Notes under the pieces: model-generated
The model's input: only the letters and a program-made list of their open reading frames with translations
Databases searched by the model: none
Told to the model about the DNA's origin: nothing
From: Lachnospiraceae bacterium
GTDB taxonomy: Bacteria; Bacillota; Clostridia; Lachnospirales; Lachnospiraceae
Length of the DNA stretch: 38,302 bases
Direction of reading: 5' to 3'
NCBI GenBank assembly: GCA_020860755.1
Contig: JAJBTQ010000022.1
Location: 1 to 38,302, forward strand
Program-made: the position numbers and the translations under genes
Shown: positions 31,344 through 38,302 of the stretch, piece after piece
How positions within the stretch are numbered: the first letter of the stretch is position 1
How the letters are laid out: the number at the start of each line of letters is the position of its first letter

Positions 31344-33116
31344 CTAGTCTATGGAAATCTGCATGGTCGCAAGTTGTTTTTTCTCCTCGATCAGCCTCTG
31401 CAGGCCCTCGATATCCGACGGATCCAGCTCGGCGGACCGGTGCTCGATGCTGCTGCGCTTGACGCGCTGCACCGTCTCGTTTAAAGCCTTCTCCCGTTTC
31501 TGCCTATCCTCCGCTGAAGGAATGTTCGCGTGAAACATGCCGGCAACCTCCCTTTGCTGTTCCTCATCCGGGAACAGACTGATGATCTGCGCCGGATTGG
31601 GCTCCCCACGCTCATGCTGCGCAAAGACTGCCTCCGCCGCCTTGCGGCTTAACTCTCCGATAAAATCTTCCGGCCCGATCACGCCCGCTACGGCGTTAAA
31701 TACTGCGGGGTCTTCGATCAGCCAGGTAAGCAGCAGGCTCTGGGACGGATCCGCATCGCTCTCCTTTTTCTTTTCGCCGGAGTTTTCCAGACGCACCGGC
31801 TTTCTCTGCGGTGTGAGTCCGCCTCTGGTCCCTGCACTGTTGACCATATCCCGAAGCTGCTCAAAGCCGACCGGATACAGCCGCGCGATTGCCTCGATAT
31901 AGTTTTCGCGCTCCAATCGCTCCGGAAACTGTGCGAGCAGACGCCGCGAGACTTCCCGGAAAAATGCGGTCTTGCTCTCCGGATCGTTTAAATCGTAACC
32001 GCGCGCCAGCATCCTTATCTCAAACAGGAAGCTGTTTTCGGCGTCCTCGATCCGCTTCTCAAATTCCTCCGGCCCGAGCGTTCCCAGAAACTCATCCGGA
32101 TCCTTGTGGGGCTGCATGTCGACGACCCGCGCCGAGATGCCCGCCTCCTTTAAGATCGGAATCGCCCGAAGAGCCGCCCGGATACCCGCGTCATCGCTGT
32201 CAAAGGTCAGGTAGACCTCCTGCGCGTAGCGCCGCAGCAGATTCGCGTGTCCCGAGGTGAATGACGTGCCCAGCGAAGCCACCGCGTTATCAAACCCTGC
32301 CTGGTGCAGGGCGATCACGTCCATGTATCCCTCACAGAGCAGAAAGCCCTTCCGTCTGGATTTTCTTGCGAAATTGAGGCCGTAGAGGTTGCGGCTCTTG
32401 TCAAAGATCTTCGTCTCAGGCGAATTTAAGTACTTTGGCTCCCCGTCGCCCATGACCCGTCCGCCGAAGCCGATGACTCGGCTGTTCGCGTCCATGATCG
32501 GGAACATGGCCCGGTTCCAGAACTTATCGTACCCGCCCCTTTTCTCATCGAATGAGACAAGGCCGCTGTCTTTGAGAAGATCGTCGGAATATCCTTTTTG
32601 TTTCAAATACTTATACAGGTCGTCGCTGTACTTATTTGCATAGCCGAGTCCGAAGTGTGTGATCGTCTCGTCAGTTAAATTCCGATTTTTAAAATAATCT
32701 AACGCCTGCTTTCCCTGCGGGCTTTTAAGCAGCCGATAAAAATAATTTGCCGCCTCTTTGTTGATCTCAAGCAGCTTTTCCCTCCGGTCCGCTTCCCTTT
32801 TCTGCGCGGTGCTCATCTCCTGCTTCGGCAGCTCGATATGCGCGCGGTCCGCTAAACTCTGCATGGCTTCCGGGAACGAAAAATTTTCATATTCCATGAC
32901 AAACGTCAGCACATTGCCTCCGGCATGACATCCGAAACAGTAATACATCTGCTTGTCCCTTGAGACTGAAAACGACGGTGTCTTTTCGTTATGAAAGGGG
33001 CACAGCCCGAAATAAGTGCTGCCCTTTTTTTGCAGATGGACATAGCCGGAGATCACGTCCACAATGTCGTTGGCCGCCCGGACCTCCTCGATCAGCTCGT
33101 CGGAATAATATGCCAT
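31344..33116 (-). CDS. dnaG: DNA primase
   Basis: A 590-residue primase that makes RNA primers for replication. The N-terminal CHC2 zinc finger has C39, H42, C60 and C63. A Toprim catalytic core follows, with LLCEGYMDVIAL and YLTFDSDDAG. The C-terminal helicase-interaction region starts after about residue 430. The frame extends 12 codons further upstream, but ATG 33116 has an AGGAGA site and matches the family N terminus (MAYYSDELIEEVRAAND). It lies between the dNTPase and rpoD, the standard macromolecular synthesis order. Confidence 0.97.
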   Translation of the reverse strand: MAYYSDELIEEVRAANDIVDVISGYVHLQKKGSTYFGLCPFHNEKTPSFSVSRDKQMYYCFGCHAGGNVLTFVMEYENFSFPEAMQSLADRAHIELPKQEMSTAQKREADRREKLLEINKEAANYFYRLLKSPQGKQALDYFKNRNLTDETITHFGLGYANKYSDDLYKYLKQKGYSDDLLKDSGLVSFDEKRGGYDKFWNRAMFPIMDANSRVIGFGGRVMGDGEPKYLNSPETKIFDKSRNLYGLNFARKSRRKGFLLCEGYMDVIALHQAGFDNAVASLGTSFTSGHANLLRRYAQEVYLTFDSDDAGIRAALRAIPILKEAGISARVVDMQPHKDPDEFLGTLGPEEFEKRIEDAENSFLFEIRMLARGYDLNDPESKTAFFREVSRRLLAQFPERLERENYIEAIARLYPVGFEQLRDMVNSAGTRGGLTPQRKPVRLENSGEKKKESDADPSQSLLLTWLIEDPAVFNAVAGVIGPEDFIGELSRKAAEAVFAQHERGEPNPAQIISLFPDEEQQREVAGMFHANIPSAEDRQKREKALNETVQRVKRSSIEHRSAELDPSDIEGLQRLIEEKKQLATMQISID

Positions 33117-33136
33117 AGATGTCTCCTGCGTTTGTT

Positions 33137-34144
33137 TTAGTAAACTTGCCACTGCTTCGGCACAAAGATCTCTGTGAACTTTGCCACCGCGAACTGGTCA
33201 GTCATCCCCGCGATATAGTCGCAGACTACGCGGTCAAGCGGCTCCCCCTGTTCCAACATGAGACGCGGGGTGTGCCCCAGCTCATCCACATGGTCCATGT
33301 AGTGCTCAAACAGCCGCTCCAGCAGTTCCTTTGCCTTGTTTTCCTCCCCCTTTGCAACAGGGTTCGTGTAAACGTGGTCAAACATAAACTGTCTCAGCTC
33401 GTCCATCGCGGCCTGCACATCGTCGGACATACGGATCTCGTTTTGATTCTGGCTGGTTGTTATAATGTTGTGGATCAAAATATCCAGCCGCTCCCGGGTC
33501 GAGTGCCCCAGAATGTCCCGCAGTCTGCCCGGAATATCCTCCTCCTGCATGACATGGGCCCGGATCGCATCGTCGATGTCATGGTTGATGTATGCGATCT
33601 TATCAGATAAGCGGACGACCTTTCCCTCCAGTGTAGAAGGATGTCCATCCGTCTTGTGATTTAAGATGCCGTCCCGGACTTCCCAGGTCAGGTTTAAGCC
33701 CTGCCCGCCCTTCTCAAGCCGCTCCACGATGCGAACGCTCTGCACATTATGCTGAAAACCGCCCTCGACGATCTCGTTTAACATCCGCTCCCCGGCATGG
33801 CCGAACGGCGTATGTCCCAGATCATGTCCGAGTGCGATAGCTTCCACAAGCTCTTCGTTTAAGCGCAGCGCTTTCGCGATCGTCCTAGCGTTCTGGGAGA
33901 CCTCCAGAACATGAGTCAACCTCGTGCGGTAGTGATCACCCTTCGGGGAGAGGAAGACCTGCGTCTTGTCCTTCAGCCGGCGGAATGCCTTGCTGTGAAG
34001 GATCCGGTCCCTGTCCCTCTGATAGACCGGACGGATGTCGCACTGCGGCTCTTCCCGGTCCCTGCCCCGCGAATTCTCGCTTAAAGCGGCAAAGGGGCTT
34101 AAGTATTCCCGTTCTCTCAGTTCCAGCTGTTCCCGAATCGTCAT
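33137..34144 (-). CDS. dgt: Deoxyguanosinetriphosphate triphosphohydrolase-like HD protein
   Basis: A 335-residue HD-domain protein of the dNTP triphosphohydrolase-like family, releasing tripolyphosphate from dNTPs in characterised members. The HD-domain metal residues are visible: RTRLTHVLEVSQNAR gives the first His, and ALGHDLGHTPFGHAGE gives the His-Asp pair. The C-terminal helical part is of normal length for the short Firmicutes version. I chose ATG 34144 with an AAGGAAG site over an upstream in-frame ATG at 34186. Its place directly before dnaG is a conserved Firmicutes arrangement linking dNTP control with replication. Confidence 0.9.
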   Translation of the reverse strand: MTIREQLELREREYLSPFAALSENSRGRDREEPQCDIRPVYQRDRDRILHSKAFRRLKDKTQVFLSPKGDHYRTRLTHVLEVSQNARTIAKALRLNEELVEAIALGHDLGHTPFGHAGERMLNEIVEGGFQHNVQSVRIVERLEKGGQGLNLTWEVRDGILNHKTDGHPSTLEGKVVRLSDKIAYINHDIDDAIRAHVMQEEDIPGRLRDILGHSTRERLDILIHNIITTSQNQNEIRMSDDVQAAMDELRQFMFDHVYTNPVAKGEENKAKELLERLFEHYMDHVDELGHTPRLMLEQGEPLDRVVCDYIAGMTDQFAVAKFTEIFVPKQWQVY

Positions 34145-34292
34145 GAGACACTTCCTTTCAATTTCTCTGTCAGGATCAATGCCCAAAAACCTCTATAAAT
34201 ATATTCTGCAAAAAAAGATAATACCCTTTTTTATTTTTTTATTTTTTGTAAATAAGAAATCCAACTGTATTCTTCCCTTCGCTAATGAAAAC

Positions 34293-34327
34293 ACAAAAAT
34301 AACCCTGGGATCATTGCCCCCAGGGTA
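34293..34327 (-). terminator. Rho-independent terminator after the LysR gene
   Basis: An 8-bp stem ACCCTGGG / CCCAGGGT (34302-34309 and 34319-34326) with a 9-base loop, followed on the minus strand by TATTTTTGTGTTTT. It lies 17 bp past the LysR stop. The rest of the gap to the dNTPase gene is strongly A/T-rich and probably holds that operon's promoter, but no single box pair stands out. Confidence 0.85.
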
Positions 34328-34343
34328 TGGTGCCGGTCATTGG

Positions 34344-35249
34344 TCAGACCAGCTTCATATATTCGATATATTTTTTTGCGATCTCTTTCCTTAAATTTGG
34401 ATGCCACGTTATGATGATCCCGTTTTGCAGATCGGTGATCGGGATCCGCCTGCTCTCCGTATTTCCAGCGAACTGGAAATAGTGATCTCCGATCTGGATC
34501 AACTGATTGGAAAGACTGTAGCTGTGCCCGGCAAAGATGTTGTCTGAGTACTTTCCGATCCGGGGCTCTGCTCCCTGCTCCGTGTAGATATCCCCCAGCC
34601 AGCGCTGGTAATCCGGGTCGACACTGTCATCATAAACGATCAGCTGTTCCTCCAGGATATCCGCTAAAGTAAGCTCCTGTTTCTTGCTGAGCGGATGGTT
34701 CCCGGCGACAATGGCTTCCGCGGCAGCTTTGGCCGTGTAGGTCCATGGCATCTCCTTCTCGTCCAGGGTAAAACTGTCAAAATCCGGGATGAATGCGATA
34801 TCGTAGGTTCCCTCCAACACTTCCTCGATCAGTTCGTTCCAGTTTCTGCTGGCTATATTGAGGATCGTCCCCGGATTTTCCGCGAGAAAATCCTGCGTTT
34901 TCGGCCAGAGATAGCGCTGCGGATTTGATGTGTTCGGGATTGCGATGTTAAGTATGCGCGAGTCTTCCTCTGACTCCTCTTTCGCTTTCAGGTATCCGTT
35001 TTTTATCTCCCTTACGGCAACACTCCAGGATTGGTAAAGGATATTGGCCATCGGGGTGGGCTTTACCGTTCTTGTATTCCGTGTGAACAGCTCAAATCCA
35101 AACTCTTTTTCCAGACGAGCAATGTTCTTGCTGATCGTGGAACTGCTCATATACAGAGCATCCGCGGCCTGAGCAAAATTTCCCTTTTCCATGATCGTAA
35201 GGAAAATATTCATCTGCTGATAACTAAGATTAGTTGTGTCCCAGTTCAT
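34344..35249 (-). CDS. LysR-family transcriptional regulator
   Basis: A 301-residue LysR regulator. The N-terminal winged helix-turn-helix (residues about 5-65) contains MNIFLTIMEKGNFAQAADAL and SSSTISKNIARLEKEFG. A linker helix and a periplasmic-binding-protein-like effector domain follow (about 90-300). I chose ATG 35249 because GGAGGAG lies just before it; an ATG four codons upstream lacks a site. It has its own promoter (35306-35333) behind the terminator of the thiolase-cyclase transcript and faces the same way. By position it likely controls those two genes, with an unknown small-molecule effector. Confidence 0.9.
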   Translation of the reverse strand: MNWDTTNLSYQQMNIFLTIMEKGNFAQAADALYMSSSTISKNIARLEKEFGFELFTRNTRTVKPTPMANILYQSWSVAVREIKNGYLKAKEESEEDSRILNIAIPNTSNPQRYLWPKTQDFLAENPGTILNIASRNWNELIEEVLEGTYDIAFIPDFDSFTLDEKEMPWTYTAKAAAEAIVAGNHPLSKKQELTLADILEEQLIVYDDSVDPDYQRWLGDIYTEQGAEPRIGKYSDNIFAGHSYSLSNQLIQIGDHYFQFAGNTESRRIPITDLQNGIIITWHPNLRKEIAKKYIEYMKLV

Positions 35250-35305
35250 AGTCTCCTCCATGAAAAGCGATGAACAAAGAAGGCCAACCGCCTTCCCTTT
35301 TTACT

Positions 35306-35333
35306 ATTATAACCGAAAGATGGGGATTTTCAA
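35306..35333 (-). promoter_or_regulatory. Sigma-A promoter of the LysR gene
   Basis: On the minus strand TTGAAA (35333-35328) and TATAAT (35311-35306) are separated by 16 bases. A short hairpin (GAAGGC / GCCTTC, about 35279-35295) lies in the leader just before the ribosome binding site. Confidence 0.8.
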
Positions 35334-35336
35334 CTG

Positions 35337-35368
35337 ACAAAAAACGGAGAGGCCGTTTGGCCTCTCCG
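35337..35368 (-). terminator. Rho-independent terminator after the cyclase gene
   Basis: A 10-bp GC-rich stem CGGAGAGGCC / GGCCTCTCCG (arms 35345-35354 and 35359-35368) with a 4-base loop, followed on the minus strand by six T. It lies 16 bp past the cyclase-family stop and sits immediately upstream of the LysR promoter. Confidence 0.93.
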
Positions 35369-35384
35369 CTTGCTGTACATAAAA

Positions 35385-36386
35385 TTATTTGTTGAACAAC
35401 TTCATCATGTACTCCTGTCCGGAACCGCCGCCGTGTGCTGCATCAGCATAGCCGGTGCCATCGTAGAAGTATTCTCTGGTCGGAACATTGTTCAGCTGAT
35501 CTTCGTCGATCTCTGCGATAACGTGTGCCATGGAACCGTCGCCCATGTACCATCTCAGAGGGAAGCAGTAGAGCTTGAATGTCTTGCCTTCCACCTTTGC
35601 AAGGTCTCCGCCAAGGTTCTCGATACCAACAATGCCATTGCCGAGCATCAGCTTATGGCAGGGCTCCCAGGTGCCCCAGATCTGGTATTTCTCGAGCGGC
35701 GCAAATTTCTTCATATAAGCGTCTTTGCCGTGGATGCGGATGTACTCGCTGCGGTCAAACTCAGCATAAGCTTCCTCGCCAAACAGCTCCTTGTACTCCT
35801 CAACGATCGTCTGTCCGGTCCAACCCATCAGGTTAAGTCTTGTAGCACCGTTTAAGCCCATTGCGGTGTGAAGCGGATGATCCAGTGCCTGCATATCCAT
35901 CGCGACACATTTTACTTTGTGCTCGACAAACCACATACCGGCATCAAATCCGGTACCGCAGGAATAGTGGTAGTATGCTTTGGAATCATCATACAGCTTA
36001 TGCATTCCGGTGCACAGAACAACGATTTTGCCTTTCAGCTTTGCAGGATCATATTTGATCTTCTTGCAGGCAGCTTCCAGATGCTCAGGCTTGATCAGGC
36101 CCCAAGGCTCGATATCGATCGGCAGGCATACCGCATCGCCTGTGTAAGCATCAAGCGGCATCTCATGCGTGTAACGAGCTCTGCGTCCGTCAAATTCATA
36201 CTCCATAACGTGTCTCGGAGCATCGCAGTGTGTGCCGGTGTGCTGCGGAACATTGATCCACTGTGTCAGCACGTTGCTTTTCGCCATTGTGTGAGCACTG
36301 GTGACCTCAGCCTTTTCGAAGTAAGGCCAACGAGGTGCCTCAACGCTGAACGGATGGCTCAGACTAACAAATACTTTCTTTCCCAT
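35385..36386 (-). CDS. Cyclase-family metal-dependent hydrolase (kynurenine formamidase/isatin hydrolase-like)
   Basis: A 333-residue member of the cyclase family (PF04199 type), which contains bacterial kynurenine formamidase, isatin hydrolase and polyketide-cyclase-like hydrolases. The signature HxGTHxDxPxH is present as HTGTHCDAPRH (His49, His53, Asp55, His59). It is longer than typical kynurenine formamidases (about 210), with extra C-terminal material (about residues 215-333), so the substrate is probably different. The ATG has an AAGGAGG site. It lies 91 bp after the thiolase and is followed by a strong terminator. Hydrolysis of a cyclic amide, lactone or related substrate feeding the thiolase is an inference only. 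Confidence 0.87.
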   Translation of the reverse strand: MGKKVFVSLSHPFSVEAPRWPYFEKAEVTSAHTMAKSNVLTQWINVPQHTGTHCDAPRHVMEYEFDGRRARYTHEMPLDAYTGDAVCLPIDIEPWGLIKPEHLEAACKKIKYDPAKLKGKIVVLCTGMHKLYDDSKAYYHYSCGTGFDAGMWFVEHKVKCVAMDMQALDHPLHTAMGLNGATRLNLMGWTGQTIVEEYKELFGEEAYAEFDRSEYIRIHGKDAYMKKFAPLEKYQIWGTWEPCHKLMLGNGIVGIENLGGDLAKVEGKTFKLYCFPLRWYMGDGSMAHVIAEIDEDQLNNVPTREYFYDGTGYADAAHGGGSGQEYMMKLFNK

Positions 36387-36416
36387 TTCTTTACCTCCTT
36401 AAAATATAGATACATT

Positions 36417-36444
36417 ATTTTATTTTCACCTGCATTTCATGCAA
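36417..36444 (-). promoter_or_regulatory. Possible promoter for the cyclase gene, with overlapping palindrome
   Basis: On the minus strand TTGCAT (36444-36439) and TAAAAT (36422-36417) are 16 bases apart. The -35 box overlaps a short palindrome GCAT-TTC-ATGC (36432-36442), which could bind the nearby LysR regulator. The cyclase may also be read from the thiolase promoter. Confidence 0.45.
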
Positions 36445-36477
36445 GATGGAAACCCCAGTAACTAAAAATACGATCTC

Positions 36478-37665
36478 CTATGCGAGTTCCAGAACGGTTG
36501 CCATGGCCGGGCCGCCTCCTACGCAGAGGGAAGCAACACCATACTGCGTGCCGAGTCTCTGCATCTCATAGATCAAGGAAACAATGATCCGTGCGCCGGT
36601 GCATCCGACCGGATGTCCGAGGCCGATGCCGGAACCATTGTGGTTGACCTTGTCCATGCTGAGCTTAAGCTCGCGGTTGCAAGCCAAGAACTGTGCCGCA
36701 AAGGCTTCGTTGATCTCAAAGTAGCCGATATCATCGAGAGAAAGATCAGCATACCCCAGAGCTTTGCGGATCGCCGGTACCGGACCGATGCCCATGTATT
36801 TGGGCGGCACGCCCGCATTGGCTGTTGTGAGCAGCTTTGCCATAGGCTTGATGCCGAGCTCTTTCGCTTTGTCCGCGCTCATCAGGATAAGAGCCGCCGC
36901 TCCGTCGTTTACGCCGGAAGCATTGCCCGCGGTGACGGTGCCGTCCGGAATAAATGCAGGCCGCAGCTTAGCCAGACTCTCCATGGAGATGTCGGCACGC
37001 GGATGCTCATCCGTATCAAAGACTACTTCTTTCTTTTTCACTTTTACCGTTACAGGTACGATCTCCTGCTGCGGGATGCCCTTTTTCTGTGCTTCGATGG
37101 CTCTTAAGTTGCTCATCACAGCAAGCTCATCCTGCTCTTCTCTGGTAATGTTATAATGCTCTGCAAGGTTCTCTGCCGTGATCCCCATATGGTATCCCAT
37201 GATCGCGCAGACCAGACCATCGCTTAACATACTGTCGATCGGCTCCGGGCCGTTGCCCATACGCCAACCGCCTCTGGCGCCCTGAAGAACATACGGTGCG
37301 TTCGTCATGCTCTCGGTTCCGACCACCATGGCACAATCCGACCGCCCCAGCATAATGGACTGGGAGGCAAGCTCAAACGCTTTCATGCCGGAAGCACACT
37401 GCTGATCGATCGTGTAGGCAAAGCCCTCTACCGGCATGCCGAGTGCGATCTGTACCTGACGTGCGGGATTCCCCTTAAATCCCTGTCTGTACAGTACGCC
37501 AAGCGCAACCTCATTTACATCTTCCGGCTTAACTCCGGACCTGTTTAATACCTCTTGTCCTACAATGTTAGCCAGCTCCACGGGGCCATACTGCTTTAAG
37601 CTTCCCAGCATATCTCCGATGGCCGTTCTGGCTGCTCCAACGACTACAACTTCATTCAGTTCCAT
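36478..37665 (-). CDS. Thiolase-family acyltransferase (acetyl-CoA acetyltransferase-like), divergent
   Basis: A 395-residue thiolase. The catalytic residues are all present: nucleophile Cys90 (DQQCASGMKAF), the NEAF loop (319-322), His351 in GLGHPVGCTGAR, and Cys381 in CVGGGPAMATVLE. Two blocks differ from the usual biosynthetic acetoacetyl-CoA thiolase consensus (NxVCxSG before the nucleophile; CxGGGxGxA at the end), so acyl specificity may differ. The frame extends to 37773, but ATG 37665 matches the family start and lies downstream of the promoter at 37690-37718. No hydroxybutyryl-CoA dehydrogenase or crotonase genes are nearby, which argues against an ordinary butyrate operon; the partner is the cyclase gene. 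Confidence 0.9.
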   Translation of the reverse strand: MELNEVVVVGAARTAIGDMLGSLKQYGPVELANIVGQEVLNRSGVKPEDVNEVALGVLYRQGFKGNPARQVQIALGMPVEGFAYTIDQQCASGMKAFELASQSIMLGRSDCAMVVGTESMTNAPYVLQGARGGWRMGNGPEPIDSMLSDGLVCAIMGYHMGITAENLAEHYNITREEQDELAVMSNLRAIEAQKKGIPQQEIVPVTVKVKKKEVVFDTDEHPRADISMESLAKLRPAFIPDGTVTAGNASGVNDGAAALILMSADKAKELGIKPMAKLLTTANAGVPPKYMGIGPVPAIRKALGYADLSLDDIGYFEINEAFAAQFLACNRELKLSMDKVNHNGSGIGLGHPVGCTGARIIVSLIYEMQRLGTQYGVASLCVGGGPAMATVLELA

Positions 37666-37679
37666 GATTTTACCCCCGT

Positions 37680-38087
37680 TTGGTATTTTATTATATTTTA
37701 CTATTTCCATTATATCAAGAGACATTGTCAAAAAAAAGTGAAAAAAAGACTGCGATTGTTTCCGAATGGTCACTAATAAAGCAGCATTTTATCCACGGCT
37801 TTTTCAAAAGATTTCTTGTCTGCAGGTCAAAATATGAAAATTTGTTTGTGGGCGTCAAAGCGTTTTTTTCCGATATGGAACTCACGGCGCAGTGCGTATA
37901 TATTGCCGACCTGGAGGAGCTGCTGAAAAACCGGGATCTTCTGGAGGTCAGTGCGCCTCTGCTCCGGTATCCCGCAATCCTGTTTGATGCCTCATTCGAA
38001 GTGATCGCCTATACCAATCAGGGAGAGTTCGGAGCGCTGTATAGAGTTGCAGGATTGCGGGAGTGCTTAGCACGGGGCAATCCGTAG
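37680..38087 (+). pseudogene. Plus-strand ORF, possible remnant of a PucR/CdaR-like regulator
   Basis: The only plausible plus-strand coding sequence in the window. The frame is open for 135 codons but has no convincing start: the first is TTG inside the thiolase promoter, and the later ATG at 37875 lacks a ribosome binding site. From about position 37830 the translation looks protein-like (FVGVKAFFSDMELTAQ, then VYIADLEELL, then YPAILFDASFEVIAYT), resembling the N-terminal sensor part of PucR/CdaR-type regulators, which are about 400 residues or more. It ends after 135 codons and is followed by a terminator. It is most easily read as a truncated regulator that lost its DNA-binding end; a short real protein is less likely. 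Confidence 0.35.
37690..37718 (-). promoter_or_regulatory. Sigma-A promoter of the thiolase-cyclase transcript
   Basis: On the minus strand TTGATA (37718-37713) and TATAAT (37695-37690) are separated by 17 bases. A second TATAAT (37714-37709) and a TTGACA (37731-37726) lie just upstream but are only 11 bases apart, so they do not form a standard pair. The TTG end of the divergent ORF overlaps this region. Confidence 0.75.
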
Positions 38088-38107
38088 TATCATAATACAT
38101 AATATAC

Positions 38108-38152
38108 GGAAAAGACCGGAAGAACAAATTTTGTGCGTCCGGTCTTTTCATT
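38108..38152 (+). terminator. Rho-independent terminator, possibly bidirectional
   Basis: An 11-bp stem AAAAGACCGGA / TCCGGTCTTTT (38110-38120 and 38138-38148) with a 17-base loop, ending in a T-rich run on the plus strand and A-rich on the other side. It follows the plus-strand ORF remnant by about 20 bp. Confidence 0.75.
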
Positions 38153-38226
38153 AATAATGCACTTATAATGCACCATTGTATATTTTTCTACGGGGATTCG
38201 CTCCCTGTAAAAGATCAGAAAAAGAG

Positions 38227-38254
38227 TTGTCATATTTTCGTTTTATGTTATAAT
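38227..38254 (+). promoter_or_regulatory. Sigma-A promoter reading out of the window
   Basis: On the plus strand TTGTCA (38227-38232) and TATAAT (38249-38254) are 16 bases apart in A/T-rich sequence. The gene it would drive begins beyond the right edge. No ORF starts between it and position 38302. Confidence 0.6.
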
Positions 38255-38302
38255 AAAAATAATATTAAGTAACTATAAATAAAGTATAGACTCGATGTAA
38301 AC

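Overview
The window reads as chromosomal core DNA from a Clostridia member, most likely Lachnospiraceae. The signs are a moderately GC-rich Firmicutes gene order (greA-priA-def-fmt-Zn peptidase-rsmB-rlmN; dgt-dnaG-rpoD-trmK), a bacterial type-A RNase P RNA, strong AGGAGG-type ribosome binding sites and a Na+-dependent biotin decarboxylase cluster typical of anaerobes. The placement is inferred from protein and synteny character; no search was run. Every confident gene lies on the minus strand, so transcription runs from high to low coordinates. I saw no tRNA, CRISPR array, IS element or prophage.

Layout, right to left. At 38.3-34.3 kb there is an accessory metabolic module: a divergent thiolase, a cyclase-family metal hydrolase and a LysR regulator, each with a recognisable promoter. 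Beside the thiolase lies a plus-strand ORF that looks like a regulator remnant. At 34.1-29.2 kb is the macromolecular synthesis operon: dNTP triphosphohydrolase, primase dnaG, primary sigma factor rpoD and trmK, followed by a TGS/uridine-kinase-like protein. At 27.5-22.5 kb is rnpB, followed without a visible terminator by a zinc-ribbon membrane protein, a DUF5685-like protein, a J-domain protein with an 11-unit Gly-Tyr repeat, and a helicase fused to a PD-(D/E)XK nuclease domain. At 22.3-18.1 kb are large-type purL and an orphan 112-residue gene. At 18.1-16.4 kb is a nifS-nifU Fe-S pair with a near-consensus promoter and a clear terminator.

At 16.3-12.2 kb are an amidase, a HEAT-methyltransferase fusion, a CapA-like protein and apt. 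At 12.1-7.2 kb is a biotin-dependent sodium pump cluster. It has a 12S-type carboxyltransferase, a gamma subunit, a biotin carrier, a beta subunit and a 5S-type carboxyltransferase, so two carboxyltransferases share one carrier and one pump. At 7.1-0 kb is the tightly packed translation/replication operon greA-priA-def-fmt-peptidase-rsmB-rlmN. In it the deformylase carries a very unusual acidic insertion, and rsmB is split at an A7 run that is a perfect -1 slippery site. rlmN runs off the left edge.

The observations most worth following are the acidic deformylase, the rsmB frameshift site, the rnpB-linked DUF5685/J-domain/helicase set, the two-headed sodium pump, and the thiolase-cyclase-LysR module.
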